From Arsenophonus sp052174455 (GTDB taxonomy: Bacteria > Pseudomonadota > Gammaproteobacteria > Enterobacterales > Enterobacteriaceae), in the NCBI GenBank assembly GCA_052174455.1, contig JBQMRP010000004.1, positions 62,001 through 126,000 of the forward strand: a stretch of 64,000 bases of DNA. The letters run 5' to 3'. Below the pieces are notes generated by a model. The model worked only from the letters and a program-made list of their open reading frames with translations. It was not told the DNA's origin and made no database searches. Shown here in pieces: positions 20,041-30,822 of the stretch (within the stretch, counting starts at the first letter, position 1; each line of letters starts with the position of its first letter). The translations under genes were made by a program, and so were the position numbers.

Positions 20041-21350
20041 TCATTATTTATGAATCTTTTATCCATCCTTAAATTTGATATTGTTTATCACCATAGTCAG
20101 CAGGATCAAATCCCTTTAGCTGTGATTTAATATTTTCTGAGAAGACTGTAGCATATCAAATACGATTGAAAGGATTGTTTTCGCGAATTATAGTGCTTCG
20201 TGTATCAGATTCATAGGATCACTATCACAAAACCCGATTCAATCAGATTCATTATTCTTATTAAGGTCAAATACGCTGACGGGAAGGCATAAAATGCCAC
20301 TTGTTCTTTTCAATCTTTCCCTAAGTTTCTTCATCGCTGCAGTGCTTTCTCAAACCCTTATCAACAAAACATTAAAAGGTTTTTTAGCAGCATCGCGACT
20401 CTCTGGTAGGTAAACTTCCCGCAGCTCAACTTTAACTTTCAGTATTGAATGCCTTTTTGGAGTCAAATCAATTACATTAGTTATTTTGTGTACTCAACAG
20501 AATTTGTACTATATCTCCTAAATTTTTTTACTATTATGTTCAAAACAAAGGGAAACCCCGTCTTTCATAGAAAGCCTGAAATACGGTTAAGTCATACACT
20601 CGCAGACAATTAAGAAATTTGACTCAGTTTACTTCTAACTCTTTATAAGCATCTTCAACCCACAACCAACTCCTCGCATCTATGCCGCAGTGCTGCTAAT
20701 AATGAACAGAGGTAAGGGTAGTAAACCTTCTTATCTAAGAGGACGGTGATATGTCATCGGTCAAGAAATAAATATAGCGCGGGGATCGCTTAAATTATGC
20801 ATTTACCATTGGTTATGTTCTTCAAATAATTTCTGTTTTAATCTTCTGATTGGTACTGGTAAAAAGATCATGTACTTTCTCATCGAGAAGTATCTCCAGA
20901 ATCATGGAAATCACTAATTAAGACGTCTCACAAGTACACAATATGGTGGCAATTCTTCGCTGCTTTTTACATGCCTCAGATAAGGTAGAAACGAAGTATT
21001 GAAGGATATTCCATTGCTGATGGAAAGTTTCTAACTTTAGGCACTTTAATTTCAATATTGCCAATACTCGTCTTGTAGGTTGGCTACGGCAAATAACTGT
21101 TACGGATAACGGCATGACACGTTCATTTACAAAAAGCGGTACTGAAGCATTTTGTTGCAACATAGATTAAAGATCTATCTCAACAGCGTTTCCTATCAAC
21201 TACTTGACATCCTTACAAATGAGTTCATGCAAGGAATTAGAATAATATCTAGTTTTTCGGATAACTGTAAGCTAAACTTTTTATGGCATATAATTTCTCT
21301 ATTGTTGAAATTATATATGAAAGCAATCAGAAAGGGATACGACACTAACC
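20040..21350 (-). mobile_element. Dead IS256-family element
   Basis: The left end (20058, TTTATCCATCCTTAAATTT) matches the shared terminus. The N-terminal part at 20918-21163 carries, across two minus frames, VIRNSYLP, then IEIKVPKVRN, then a decayed LPWLYL segment, as in IS256 transposases. The far end near 21297 (CTCTATTGTTGAAAT) equals that of the 11.65-kb copy. No full frame survives. Confidence 0.72.
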
Positions 21351-21419
21351 CCCTCTCTCTGAAACTTAATGTATCAGAATTATTATAACTTTTATTAGTT
21401 TCACGTAAGAGAAGCGTCA

Positions 21420-22090
21420 AGAATTGATCTTATAAAGATAAATAAATATCTATCAAGTACTTGAGTTGTATCTACGAAAAATAACATCGTGAAATTTAAT
21501 TTGGTATTTGCAGAAGATATTTCAATCTGCATAAGGGTAATCAGCCTTATGGTTTTAAACCATTCATCATTTAGCTTAAGGATTTTCCTTCTTCATTTCA
21601 CGAAAATTCTCGTGTCCGTACTTGCGTAAACAGTAACCTAAGTCAGATTGAGATAAAACTGCTTTTAGAATTCGAGTACAGGAAGGACGATTCTGCCAGC
21701 AGATTGTCGAAGAAAGGAGAAAATATTTTTCACAAGAAAATGACTACAGCTCTCCTGAATAGGAGAGGAACAGTATCGTCAGCAAACAATCGGAAAATAT
21801 GACTGCGATCTTATTAATATTATCTTGTTTTTGCTTTTTAACAACTCGATAAGTTCGCATATACCATAACATTTACCAAAAGTAGATGAAGAATTCCCTT
21901 CCCTTTCTGAAAGGAGCACTAATTTTAGGTGTTATAATTACCATAAGATAAAGCTTCATGATTATAATATTTTATCCTAAACTTATATTCTTCAGTAATA
22001 ATCTCGCCATAAATAGAGCTATACAACGAAGGTCTATATAATGAATATCTTGAACCAAATAATTAATTTGTATGGCTGCTGCCCATTTTA
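21420..22090 (-). mobile_element. Dead IS481-family element (partial)
   Basis: Aligns with 16040-16600 and 38040-38640 (same strand), e.g. the shared TTTTTCACAAGAAAA / TTTTTCATAGAAAA segments and the TAAGTTCG tract. The catalytic-domain end is missing, possibly removed by the IS256 copy beside it. Confidence 0.55.
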
Positions 22091-22229
22091 TCTGGATCAA
22101 ATTACCTATAATTTATACAGAACTAATATCTGATCTATTACTATGAATCATTCTTATCTAAGTTTATCTATTTTTTAAATCTGAAGATTGGAAACAAGAT
22201 TTCAAAAACTATTACATCATCATTCATTA

Positions 22230-22340
22230 AATAATTCAATGATTAAAAAAGTTTATAGATGATAGGCCAATACCCGCCATTTGCGATACAATGAGTCACT
22301 TTTTTTCTAAAATTTACAACCTAAGAAAATTAAAGAAGAC
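22230..22340 (-). pseudogene. dusB: Possible dusB 5' remnant
   Basis: Minus-strand translation gives LIVSQMAGIGLSSINFF, which resembles LIAAPMAGITDRPFR at the start of the tRNA-dihydrouridine synthase DusB. dusB follows prmA in enterobacteria, so position agrees. The match is short and the rest is absent. Confidence 0.3.
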
Positions 22341-22571
22341 CATCCTGTGTGACTTATAAAGTCGTGTATATTACGTATTTTTTATGAGATAAAAAAGACA
22401 AATTTTGAGTAAAATAATATTTATTTGAAATATTTACCCTTATTTTCAAATATACAAAAAATATATTTTTATATTTATAATAGTTTTTGTTTTGTAATCT
22501 TTTAATAAAAAATTATTTGAATAATTTTTATTACTGGAATTAATATATGTATTACGCTAATTCTGTTTAAG

Positions 22572-23486
22572 TTAAATCCGCTTTTTTATTCCAATTATTA
22601 ACAATAACCCTTCTTTTTTATTATTAATTCAATATTCAACTTGTTGTTGACAGACAGTTATAATTGATTTTTCCTAATTAGCTAATATTCCGGACAGTTC
22701 AAATAAACCATTTTATTTAATAACTTACGATTGAACCAGGTAATTCACATAATGGAACTCAACTAAGATATTAAATAATAATTCGCCTTTAGATCTTTAA
22801 GTTAATATTTATGCAAATAAAGAATTAATTTGTCAGCAACATTATTTTGCTTGTCGTCGTTTTGGCTAGTCAGGCTCATATCTTAAAGCTCGATATCAAT
22901 GCTAATGAATTTCTTTATACCTAACTTAAGTTCAGAAATAAGCAGTATTTACTGAGCTATAATCAAAATCAATAACCGTTTTATTTTTCAAATTTAATCT
23001 ATCTAACCATACTAAACACAGTCATGTGATAGGGTACTGATGTTATATTCAAGTATCAAACACTAAGATAAAATTCAAAATAACATTAACTACATCTAGA
23101 TCAGCTGTAATTACGCCAACTAGAGAAAATTCATAATTCATGCAAAAAAGCTATGAGATGAAATTATCTATCCATTCATGTTACTAATCTTTATCTTCTA
23201 TTTGTTTAATTTTATGCATAAATTTTTATACAGTAAGGAATAACTTTTAAATTAACTAATAACCTTCTTAATGTCGATTTCAGAATTGAATAAATTTAAT
23301 AATATCTGTGCGTATATCTCGCTAAATACAAATTCCACAGTAGGGATTTTAAAAACATTATTAATGTAAATATCTAAAATATAAAGGGAAATACCATCTT
23401 CCTATATTCCCCATTAATATATAAATTAAAACTGAAAGCACCTTGTTCAGTTATTAAAAATTTAGACGTATTTATATCCAGAGCAT
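22572..23486 (-). pseudogene. prmA: prmA pseudogene (ribosomal protein L11 methyltransferase)
   Basis: From the old start (MLWI, stop, IRLNF; E. coli MPWIQLKLN) the minus strand yields VEFVFSEIYAQI, HKIKQIEDKD followed by HEWIDNF, DVVNVILNF, LCLVWLDRLNLKNKTVIDF and LFELSGILAN. These are collinear with PrmA, including the degraded SAM-binding motif (VIDFDYSSV for VIDFGCGSG). Many stops and several indels make it dead. It follows panF as in E. coli (accBC-yhdT-panF-prmA). PrmA is dispensable in E. coli. Confidence 0.9.
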
Positions 23487-23499
23487 AAATATTTTAAGA

Positions 23500-24947
23500 T
23501 CTTTGATTGTTAGCTTATTTTATCGATGTAGATAATATTTTTCTCACAAACAGGACTACCAATTAAAAAATAAGCAAGGTTAATAATATTGATGGTGGTA
23601 TCCGATGGGATAAAAATTTAAAATTTTAACTTCAAAAAGGAAATTAATATGTAAGAGATAGCACTAAGTTTAGTGAACTTAATGCATTAAAACTGTTCAC
23701 TTTTTGCTATTAAAGTTAGAATATTAATTAGCAAAATATATTGTAATCCACCAAAGCCAATAAGTTTAACTAAATAATCATTTGAAGTGAATTCTAAGCG
23801 ACCTATAGAAATAAAATACTAAAAATGATAATAAGAAGTCCTTAAGATTTAGGTTAATTTTTTATTTTTATCTCCTTTGGTATAATATTTATATATAGAT
23901 CTTTTATAATAATTTCTGAAGATTGGAGCAACTGTGAATTAATTATTAAAATAATAACAGCCATTGAAGCAGCTAAAAATTCCTCGATTAAGAAAGGTAA
24001 AACTGTAATCATTACTATTATGATCATCTGATATGGGATCGTTAAATTTAGTAAAAATAGCCAGACCTAATACACCTATTAAATACATTTTAAGCATTAA
24101 AATAACCATTATAATTGCGCTGATAATAATCCCACACAGTGAATCCTTGCCTATCTTTATAAAAGATATAGCGGGCAATAGTATGTTGGGGTAAGCCAAT
24201 AGTCAAAAATAAACAAATTCTCAAAAGGAAAACATAAGTGACATGCTAAAGATATTATTGTGGCCTTGTGGCGTAATCAATTTTAGATTAATTGATTTTA
24301 ATGTCTTAATTGCTGTGGAAAAACCTTTGCTACACCTTGTGAATAATTGTAACCAACAGAATAATTGTTCCTAATAATTTAAATAAAGCCTTGCAGAATG
24401 TTATTAAAGACCTAACTCTAAAATCATAAAATGCAGTGTAAATCATAATAATGATGAAATATTAATATTCCCTATTTCATAGGGGATATTTGTTTCAGTT
24501 TCTATTAAACAAGCTTCACTTATAAAGTGAACTGTTATAGAACCCATAAAGAAAGCTGCGAGCAAACAATACTAGCAATTCATACCAATAAAAGAGTTTG
24601 AAACGAGCTATAGGATATCATTAAGTGTCACCTATAGAAAACGGCTGCTAGGATAGTAAATTTTTACCTAATACGCCAAGGGATAGTAAATAGTTGGCAC
24701 CTGAATTTAAGATAAAGTAGCAAACCAAACAAGCCCATATATAGGGCATGAGGACTAACCTATGAAAAACTGGCACTGATATAAGTTTCAATGATTGTCA
24801 TAACCAAAAACAAACCTACAAATATAATGATTATCTAGAAAGTATTCATACAAAATTTACTTTTTTGCATCAATGATAAGCATAAATAGATAATAAATAA
24901 ATTAATAATAAATAAGCAATAATCGGTAAGAGAATTTCAATTTGCAT
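23500..24947 (-). pseudogene. panF: panF pseudogene (sodium/pantothenate symporter)
   Basis: Starts MQIEILLPIIAYLLL at 24947 (E. coli MQLEVILPLVAYLVV). An open piece at 23939-24199 contains ISFIKIGKDSLCGIIISAII followed by GVLGLAIF, matching the ISYKDSKAVHRGIIIGTIV region of PanF. Near 23770 LIGFGGLQ matches the LLAFGGLEA segment, and the end FLIGSPV near 23540 matches FLVGNRFG. Stops and frameshifts interrupt it throughout. Its start overlaps the end of the yhdT pseudogene by 11 bases, the normal arrangement. Loss implies no pantothenate uptake by this route. Confidence 0.9.
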
Positions 24948-25179
24948 CCATATATTCCAATAATTTTATTTAAAAAATATTTTGATCATTAAATACAAAA
25001 AATATAATAAAAATTATAGATAAATATGAACATTAAAGCTCAATTCATAATGGAATCTCTGTTATTTCCTTCCATCATGGATGGGCATGAGCAGTCATAA
25101 TCTAACTACATAAATAAGCAAGAATAAGAAAAACTAATCAACGAGTTTCTTTATTGAATTAAAGAAAAGATTTATTCAT
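24937..25179 (-). pseudogene. yhdT: yhdT pseudogene, full length with 7 in-frame stops and no indel
   Basis: From the ATG at 25179, preceded by an intact TAGGAGAG ribosome-binding site, the frame runs exactly 80 codons plus a stop, the E. coli YhdT length. It is broken by seven internal stops, at codons 7, 14, 26, 35, 45, 49 and 70. Compared with E. coli as recalled, codon 7 is Gln (CAA to TAA) and codons 14, 26 and 45 are Trp (TGG to TGA or TAG). Sense residues still align (KETR at 10-13, CSYL at 50-53). YhdT is a small membrane protein of unknown function co-transcribed with panF. Confidence 0.9.
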
Positions 25180-25306
25180 TAGCTCTCCTAGTAATAAAAC
25201 TTAATCTGAGAGATTATATCTTATTTAAGAATCATATTCAGAAGATTATAAAAACAATGGTACTTTCATTACTCTATTATAAATAAAATGTAAATAGAAA
25301 AGTTTA

Positions 25307-26650
25307 TTATTGTAATCCAAGCTTTTTTTCTAGGTAATGGATGTTGATCCCACCTTTAAAAAAATTTCTATCATCCATAATTTTTTGTTGTAATTTTATG
25401 TTAGTTTTAATGCCATCAATAATTAATTCAGATAAGGCATTTTTCATCCGAAGAATAGCAATTTCTCGGGTTTCACCATAAGTAATCAGTTTACCAATCA
25501 TAGAATCATAGTAAGGTGGAACAGTGTAACCTGCATAAATATGTGATTCCCACCGTACTCCAAAACCACCAGGAATATGAAGGCGAGTAATCTTACCCGG
25601 ACTTGGCAAGAAGGTATTTTCATCTTCCGCATTAATTCGGCATTCTATTGCATGCCAATGAATTTTAATATCTTTTTGTTTAATGGATAATGGTAAACCG
25701 GATGCGATCCTTAACTGTTCTTTAATTAGATCAACCCCAGTAATCATTTCCGTTACAGGATGTTCAACTTGAATACGCGTATTCATTTCAATAAAGTAGA
25801 ATTCACCATTTTGATAAAGGAACTCAAAGGTGCCGGCACCACGATAATTAATATCAAGAGAAGTTTTTACGCAGCGTTCGCCAATCCTTTTACGCATATC
25901 AACTTTTATACCTGGTGCAGGTGCTTCTTCAACCATTTTTTGGTGACGACGTTGTATTGAGCAATCACGTTCAGCTAAATAAATCGCATTACCTTGACCA
26001 TCAGCAAGTATTTGAATCTCAATATGTCGCGGATTCTCCAAGAACTTTTCCATATAAACCATACTATTATTAAAGGCAGCTTTCGCTTCGGCGCAAGTAA
26101 TTATAATGGCCTGTTCTAGATCACTTTCATTACGAACAACCCGCATACCGCGACCACCACCACCACCGGATGCTTTAATAATAACCGGGTAGCCAATTTG
26201 ATTAGCAATTGTTTTATTAGTTTTAATATCTCCTTCTAAAGGCCCATCTGAGCCAGGAATACAAGAAACACATGCCTTTTTCATAGCTTCAATGGCTGAA
26301 ATTTTATCACCCATTAGTCGAATAGTTTCTGGTTTAGGACCAATAAATATAAAACCAGAGCGCTCCACTTTTTCAGCAAAATCAGCATTCTCAGAGAGAA
26401 AACCATAACCAGGATGAATGGCTTCTGCAGCAGTAATTTCTGCTGCCGAAATGATTGCTGGAATATTAAGATAGCTTTCAGCTAAAGCAGCAGATCCAAT
26501 ACAGACAGTTTCATCAGCAAGTAATACATGTTTTAAGTCACGATCGGCGATAGAATGCACGGCGACGGTTTTTATTTTTAGTTCCTTACAGGCGCGTAAA
26601 ATGCGTAAAGCAATTTCGCCACGATTGGCGATAACAATTTTTTTAAGCAT
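25307..26650 (-). CDS. accC: Biotin carboxylase subunit of acetyl-CoA carboxylase
   Basis: ATP-dependent carboxylation of biotin on AccB, the first committed step of fatty acid synthesis. I start at 26650 (MLKKIVIANRGEIALR): a GAGG box sits 6 nt upstream and the gap to accB is 11 nt, as in E. coli; the frame is open to 26662. The 447 residues carry KASGGGGGRGM (ATP-grasp loop), EKFLENPRHIEIQ, ERDCSIQRRHQK, EMNTRIQVEHPVTE with the catalytic Arg, and GYGFLSENADF. It ends with YLEKKLGLQ. Full length and undamaged; downstream yhdT and panF are wrecks. Confidence 0.97.
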   Translation of the reverse strand: MLKKIVIANRGEIALRILRACKELKIKTVAVHSIADRDLKHVLLADETVCIGSAALAESYLNIPAIISAAEITAAEAIHPGYGFLSENADFAEKVERSGFIFIGPKPETIRLMGDKISAIEAMKKACVSCIPGSDGPLEGDIKTNKTIANQIGYPVIIKASGGGGGRGMRVVRNESDLEQAIIITCAEAKAAFNNSMVYMEKFLENPRHIEIQILADGQGNAIYLAERDCSIQRRHQKMVEEAPAPGIKVDMRKRIGERCVKTSLDINYRGAGTFEFLYQNGEFYFIEMNTRIQVEHPVTEMITGVDLIKEQLRIASGLPLSIKQKDIKIHWHAIECRINAEDENTFLPSPGKITRLHIPGGFGVRWESHIYAGYTVPPYYDSMIGKLITYGETREIAILRMKNALSELIIDGIKTNIKLQQKIMDDRNFFKGGINIHYLEKKLGLQ

Positions 26651-26661
26651 AAGATGCCTCA

Positions 26662-27132
26662 TTATTCGATAATAACCAATGGCTCGTCAAATTCAACTGC
26701 TTCTCCATTTTTCAACAGGATTGCTTTAACTACACCCGCTTTATCTGCTTCGATCTGATTCATCATTTTCATTGCTTCGATAATACATAGAGGATCTCCT
26801 AACTTAACTGTTTGACCTACTTCAATAAATGGTTTTGCTTCTGGACTTATCCCTCGATAAAAGGTACCTACCATTGACGAGCGAACAGTATAACCAGTGA
26901 TTTCTGCTTTTTTCTCATTTACTATTTCAGGTAAAACTTGAGAAGGTGCTTTAGCGTTTGCTAAAGCCGGTTGATGCGAGGTTGATGTTGTCATATACTC
27001 TTGTATAGTTGGTAAATTTTGTACGATTGTACGGCTGATACGCACTGATTCTTCACCTTCCGAAATTTCTAGTTCAGAAATACCAGATTCTTCAACAAGC
27101 TCAATCAATTTTTTAATTTTACGAATATCCAT
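26662..27132 (-). CDS. accB: Biotin carboxyl carrier protein of acetyl-CoA carboxylase
   Basis: Carries biotin between AccC and the carboxyltransferase. The 156 residues equal the E. coli length. The N-terminus MDIRKIKKLIELVEESGISE is nearly unchanged; a linker (about 35-80) is divergent; the biotinyl domain has Lys122 in EAMKMMNQIEA. Ser86 in RSSMVGTFYR replaces the usual proline of the thumb-side sequence. It lies 33 bp after aroQ and 11 bp before accC. The ribosome-binding site (GGA) is weak. Confidence 0.97.
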   Translation of the reverse strand: MDIRKIKKLIELVEESGISELEISEGEESVRISRTIVQNLPTIQEYMTTSTSHQPALANAKAPSQVLPEIVNEKKAEITGYTVRSSMVGTFYRGISPEAKPFIEVGQTVKLGDPLCIIEAMKMMNQIEADKAGVVKAILLKNGEAVEFDEPLVIIE

Positions 27133-27165
27133 AAGTTAATTCCGTATTTTTATTTTTTATATTTA

Positions 27166-27648
27166 TTAAGTTTGGGGTTTATTAATGGTTGCTAATTCTT
27201 CAATTCTTAATAAGAATTTAACCGCAGACTCTAATGCAAAAATATAACCATCAGAATGGAAACCACAGATGACGCCGTTTGCTATATCAGAGATATAGGA
27301 ATGATGTCTAAATGGTTCACGTGCATGAATATTAGTAATATGAATTTCATAAAAAGGAGTGTCAACGCTTAATATGGCATCTCGTAATGCCACACTAGTA
27401 TGCGTTAATGCTGCCGGGTTAATCAATATAAAGTCGACTTTTCTTTGAACTTTATGGATTTCATTAATAATCTCATGTTCTGCATTAGATTGAAAATGAC
27501 TTAATTTAACTCCTAATTGTTTTGCTTTTTGGCTTGTTTGGTTAATAATATCCTGAAGTGTAAAGTGGCCATAGAATGCTGGTTCTCTTGTCCCCAGCAT
27601 ATTTAAATTTGGGCCATTTAGCAGCAAAATATGGAAATTTTTTTCCAT
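27166..27648 (-). CDS. aroQ: 3-dehydroquinate dehydratase, type II
   Basis: Third step of the shikimate pathway. The 160 residues show the type II hallmarks: ILLLNGPNLNMLGTREP with the flexible active-site loop, Tyr in EPAFYGHFTL, HFQSNAEHEII, NPAALTHTSVALRDA, and HAREPFRHHSYIS. A GGGAGA box lies about 10 nt upstream. aroQ directly ahead of accBC is the Serratia/Yersinia arrangement; E. coli K-12 has the unrelated type I AroD instead. Retention suggests aromatic amino acid or chorismate supply still matters here. Confidence 0.96.
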   Translation of the reverse strand: MEKNFHILLLNGPNLNMLGTREPAFYGHFTLQDIINQTSQKAKQLGVKLSHFQSNAEHEIINEIHKVQRKVDFILINPAALTHTSVALRDAILSVDTPFYEIHITNIHAREPFRHHSYISDIANGVICGFHSDGYIFALESAVKFLLRIEELATINKPQT

Positions 27649-27678
27649 TTTGCGGATATCTCCCAGATTGGTAAATCA

Positions 27679-27745
27679 GTTATCATAACTTGATGATAAC
27701 AGGTTGTCATCTCTTTCTTATAAAGAATGTTTATTTCAATAACAA
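27679..27745 (-). promoter_or_regulatory. Candidate aroQ-accBC promoter with a palindrome just downstream
   Basis: On the minus strand a -35 TTGTTA (27745-27740) and -10 TATAAG (27722-27717) are spaced 17 bp. About 17 bp further on lies a perfect inverted repeat, GTTATCAT / ATGATAAC with a 6-nt loop (27700-27679), inside the predicted leader, 30 bp before the aroQ start. It could be an operator or mRNA hairpin. Prediction only. Confidence 0.5.
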
Positions 27746-29390
27746 ATAAGGAAATTATGAAAATTTCATTGCAATTAGAAGCAAAATTATATAGAAATTT
27801 AAAAATTTATCTATTTTACCAGTGGTGTAAGTGAAATTATCTCCCAGTCGGTTAATTTAGTTATTGATTAATTTATCGGCATAATCAATTATTTTTTCTA
27901 ACGAGATCTCTCTTGTGGTTAATTGATAAAACTGCCAAACAAATTGGCTAATCGTTGTTATATCTGTGAGCGTTTTTATTGTTAGAATCATCATAGAGTT
28001 GATCTTTATGGTTGTATGTTACGCAAAATATAAGTGATCAGTATTGCCGATAACATAATATCACTACCTAGAACTAAATACTGCTACTGTAGCTGAATAG
28101 CATATTTATGAAGTAATAGTTACTATTATAGTGCCTCAACACTATCTATAGTTCCTGTCAATCCTTTATTTTTAAATGGTGAGGTATATAGTAAATTCTT
28201 TACGTAGCAATAGCGTTTATTTATAGGACTAACTATCTAGCTTACTATTGTGAGAGCAACGAAGCCACGCTGCTTTTGCATATTAATGATCTAAATACTG
28301 TCATATACTCTGCGATATATTATAACTTTTAGGAATTCACCCAGATTGTTCATAATAAGTCTCCTAGAGAGCGTAAAACCTTGTAAATCAAGAAGACAGC
28401 ACGCGATTTCACATATTACACACCACCTGTTTATCAGAAACACTTCAATCACTCTTATGAAATTAATTATGACAGACCGACTAAATTTTTTATGATACTC
28501 AAAAGAAGGGTGTACAACAATCAAATCTGAGCTCTCGGTTCTCAATTTTTCTAGACATATAAGTATTATCCGCCTATAGTCACGATTATTCGAGGTTTTG
28601 AGCAACAATCCAGACTAAAGTCAATGATTCTGGATACGACTGGATTGATGGGCATAACTGAAGTATTCTTTCCAATAAATTTATTACTTATAGTAGAGAT
28701 ATGGACAATTTCTGTCTTCTTTACTCCTAAAACAAACACAATAATGGCTGAGCCGATAGACCTAATTAATGCAGACAGAATGTCGATTGCCATTTCTCTA
28801 GCAAAAGATACAAAAAAGTAATTTACTTAGATGCACATCCTCCTATCAGACTAACTGATCTAGTTTTTATCATTAATGACAACTAGAATATTTTTTTAAA
28901 AATACGGTGAAAATGCAAACTTATGGACCCATCTAATCTGTCAAGCGAATGTTTGACTGCAGTACTTTGTGTCACGGAGATTATCTGGTCGCGATATTGT
29001 TGTACTTCTCATAAATATTTACACCATTATTTTACATAGCTGTAAGAAAAATCTTACAGTTCATGTAACTTCAAAGCTATCGAGCAGTAAATTAGCACAA
29101 TCAATTTATATTTACTCAATTGCAACTGGCAACACGTTACTTTCACTAAACTTCATTTTCTTATAGCCTTTTTTAAAATAACTAACTTTTTGGATACTCA
29201 ATGCTCTGTTTTTACATCCACACAAAAACTATGATGCAGTTAGCACCCAAAACAAAGCATTAAAATTGCTATTTTTATATGCCTTGCACACTTATACTTG
29301 ACAATTCAATCAACATCGGCATGTTTATATATCCGTCACTCATAGCAATCTAAATATTGAGCATACTGTATGAAGTGATCTGTTCTTCAA
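27746..29390. other. Decayed region upstream of aroQ, unidentified
   Basis: About 1.6 kb. Short open frames at 28291-28608 and 28566-28793 (minus) and 28624-28821 (plus) overlap, none with a recognised motif. In Serratia-type order msrQ and msrP would be expected between aroQ and acuI, but I could not recover either. About 50 bp near 28288 (ATACTCTGCGATATATT) resemble 53865-53900, so part of it is repetitive. Confidence 0.4.
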
Positions 29391-29950
29391 AAAAAAGAAC
29401 AATCAAAGCAATCTGGGGAGGCGCTATAATCCGTATGATGCGTCACAGAGACGATCTAATAAATCCCAGATTTCTTACTCTTTGGCATATCCGCTCCAAG
29501 AAGCAGTAACAACGTTACCTGAAGCTACAGTACGAGGACGTTACTAGAAAGTGCGTTTGCTAAAAAGATGGAATAAACGAGCATAGCGTGAAACACCTCT
29601 AGCGCTACACCTTAAATGGCCTCATATTCGCATCAAAATTTCGGCATTACCTAAGGAGGGAGAGAGATCTTATACATCATTACTATAATCATTAGACTAA
29701 GTAATGCTTCTAGCAGACACCCCTAAAGCAAGAAAAAATGATTTGCGCTATATTAAAACCATATTCCGGTAAAGCATTTTAAGATACTACGTTACTAGAA
29801 TTTTTTATTGAATCGTAAATGAGGTACACCTTTACCGAAGGTGTAAAAAGCGTTTAAGGTGAGATAGCTCGAAAAAAAATAGAAAAACCTGGATTCTCCA
29901 TTATGATAAAAGATTTTTGCGCACAGATTTATAGAAATTCATTCTATGTG
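29390..29950 (+). repeat. Unidentified dispersed repeat, copy 2
   Basis: Plus-strand counterpart of 13700-14470: RHRDDLINP near 29440, TTLPEATV in a shifted frame near 29510, then WPHIRIKISALPK near 29615 and KARKNDLRYIK near 29725. The same order occurs on the minus strand at 14.4-13.9 and 53.8-53.3 kb. It was probably a mobile or phage-derived gene. Frameshifted. Confidence 0.45.
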
Positions 29951-30822
29951 TGAGACAATGACCAGTCTACTTTTTATCAATAATTCATCCTGTTAAGACA
30001 GACAACAGAATTATTAGTAAACAGAATTATTAGTAAACAGAATTAATAAAAATAGAAAACAATAGTTATCAAGCTATTACCTATGGTTAATAATTCTAAA
30101 TTAGTGTATTAGGTCAAAGAATACAGACTTCGATAAAATCTTAACTTACAATGAATTCACAACAAATCAATTTCATCCTTTTTTAACAAAAAGGTATAAG
30201 TTTTCTCTCTTCTCTTAATAGAGATATAATTTCCTAACCATCAAGTACCTTTAAATAATCGATATAACTACTTCTATCAATTACTGCTCTGACGGAATAA
30301 ATAAATTTATCAAAATTGTATTACGGTACTTACACTTACACCACTTCAAGACCTTCTTAGAAAATGTTATCTTTTATCAATGGTTACTTCGTTTTCTTCT
30401 AAAATCATTATACAGAGCATAGTTGCAAATCAGCGGTGTCGATTATCATTGCTTGACGTATCATCATTTTTATCAGAAACAACCGTTAATAATTTGTCTA
30501 GTACTCACGCTTATTTTACTTAATTCTCTCAATAGTTTTCATCAACATTCCACAACCGGTTAATAAACCTTATTGGCCAACTTGAAATTTTGTATCTGTT
30601 AAAGACTTAAGGATACTTTAAAATCAATATCTTTTACACACCCCATCGGGAACTGGCTGGTAATTTTCCTTTACCGATAATAGCTAAAGTATCTTTATAG
30701 TTTAGTTTAGAGTAATAGATATCTACGGTAAGGTCGTCAGAGAGTAAAAGTATATCATAGATTAATTTTATACTAGCTTTAATACTTGATTTTCTTGTGC
30801 TAAATAATAGCAAATCATTCAT
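29950..30822 (-). pseudogene. acuI: acuI (yhdH) pseudogene (acrylyl-CoA reductase)
   Basis: The N-terminus is open at 30634-30822: DDLTVDIYYSKLNYKDTLAI then IGKGK matches E. coli GDVTVDVHWSSLNYKDALAITGKGK. Downstream in broken frames come DTKFQVGQ, GLLTGCGM, and QAMIIDTADLQLC (KAMIIGTAGFTAMLC). Beyond about 30350 the sequence is too decayed to read. Its place between aroQ-accBC and mreB fits enterobacterial order. An MDR-family oxidoreductase; dead here. Confidence 0.85.
30005..30045. repeat. Short tandem repeat, 16-bp unit, about 2.5 copies
   Basis: The unit ACAGAATTATTAGTAA occurs at 30005-30020 and 30021-30036, followed by a partial ACAGAATTA. It lies in the decayed 3' part of acuI and looks like replication slippage. 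Confidence 0.85.

Noticed and set aside
23939..24199. 86-codon frame as a small membrane protein
   Set aside because: Its sequence is the central part of PanF; flanking panF sequence in other frames shows it is a pseudogene fragment.
28291..28821. Overlapping 65-105-codon frames as new small genes
   Set aside because: Three overlapping frames on both strands, no start signals, no conserved motif; part of the area recurs at 53.87 kb, so repeat debris is likelier.
30634..30822. 62-codon frame as a gene
   Set aside because: It is the N-terminus of the acuI pseudogene, which continues in broken frames.
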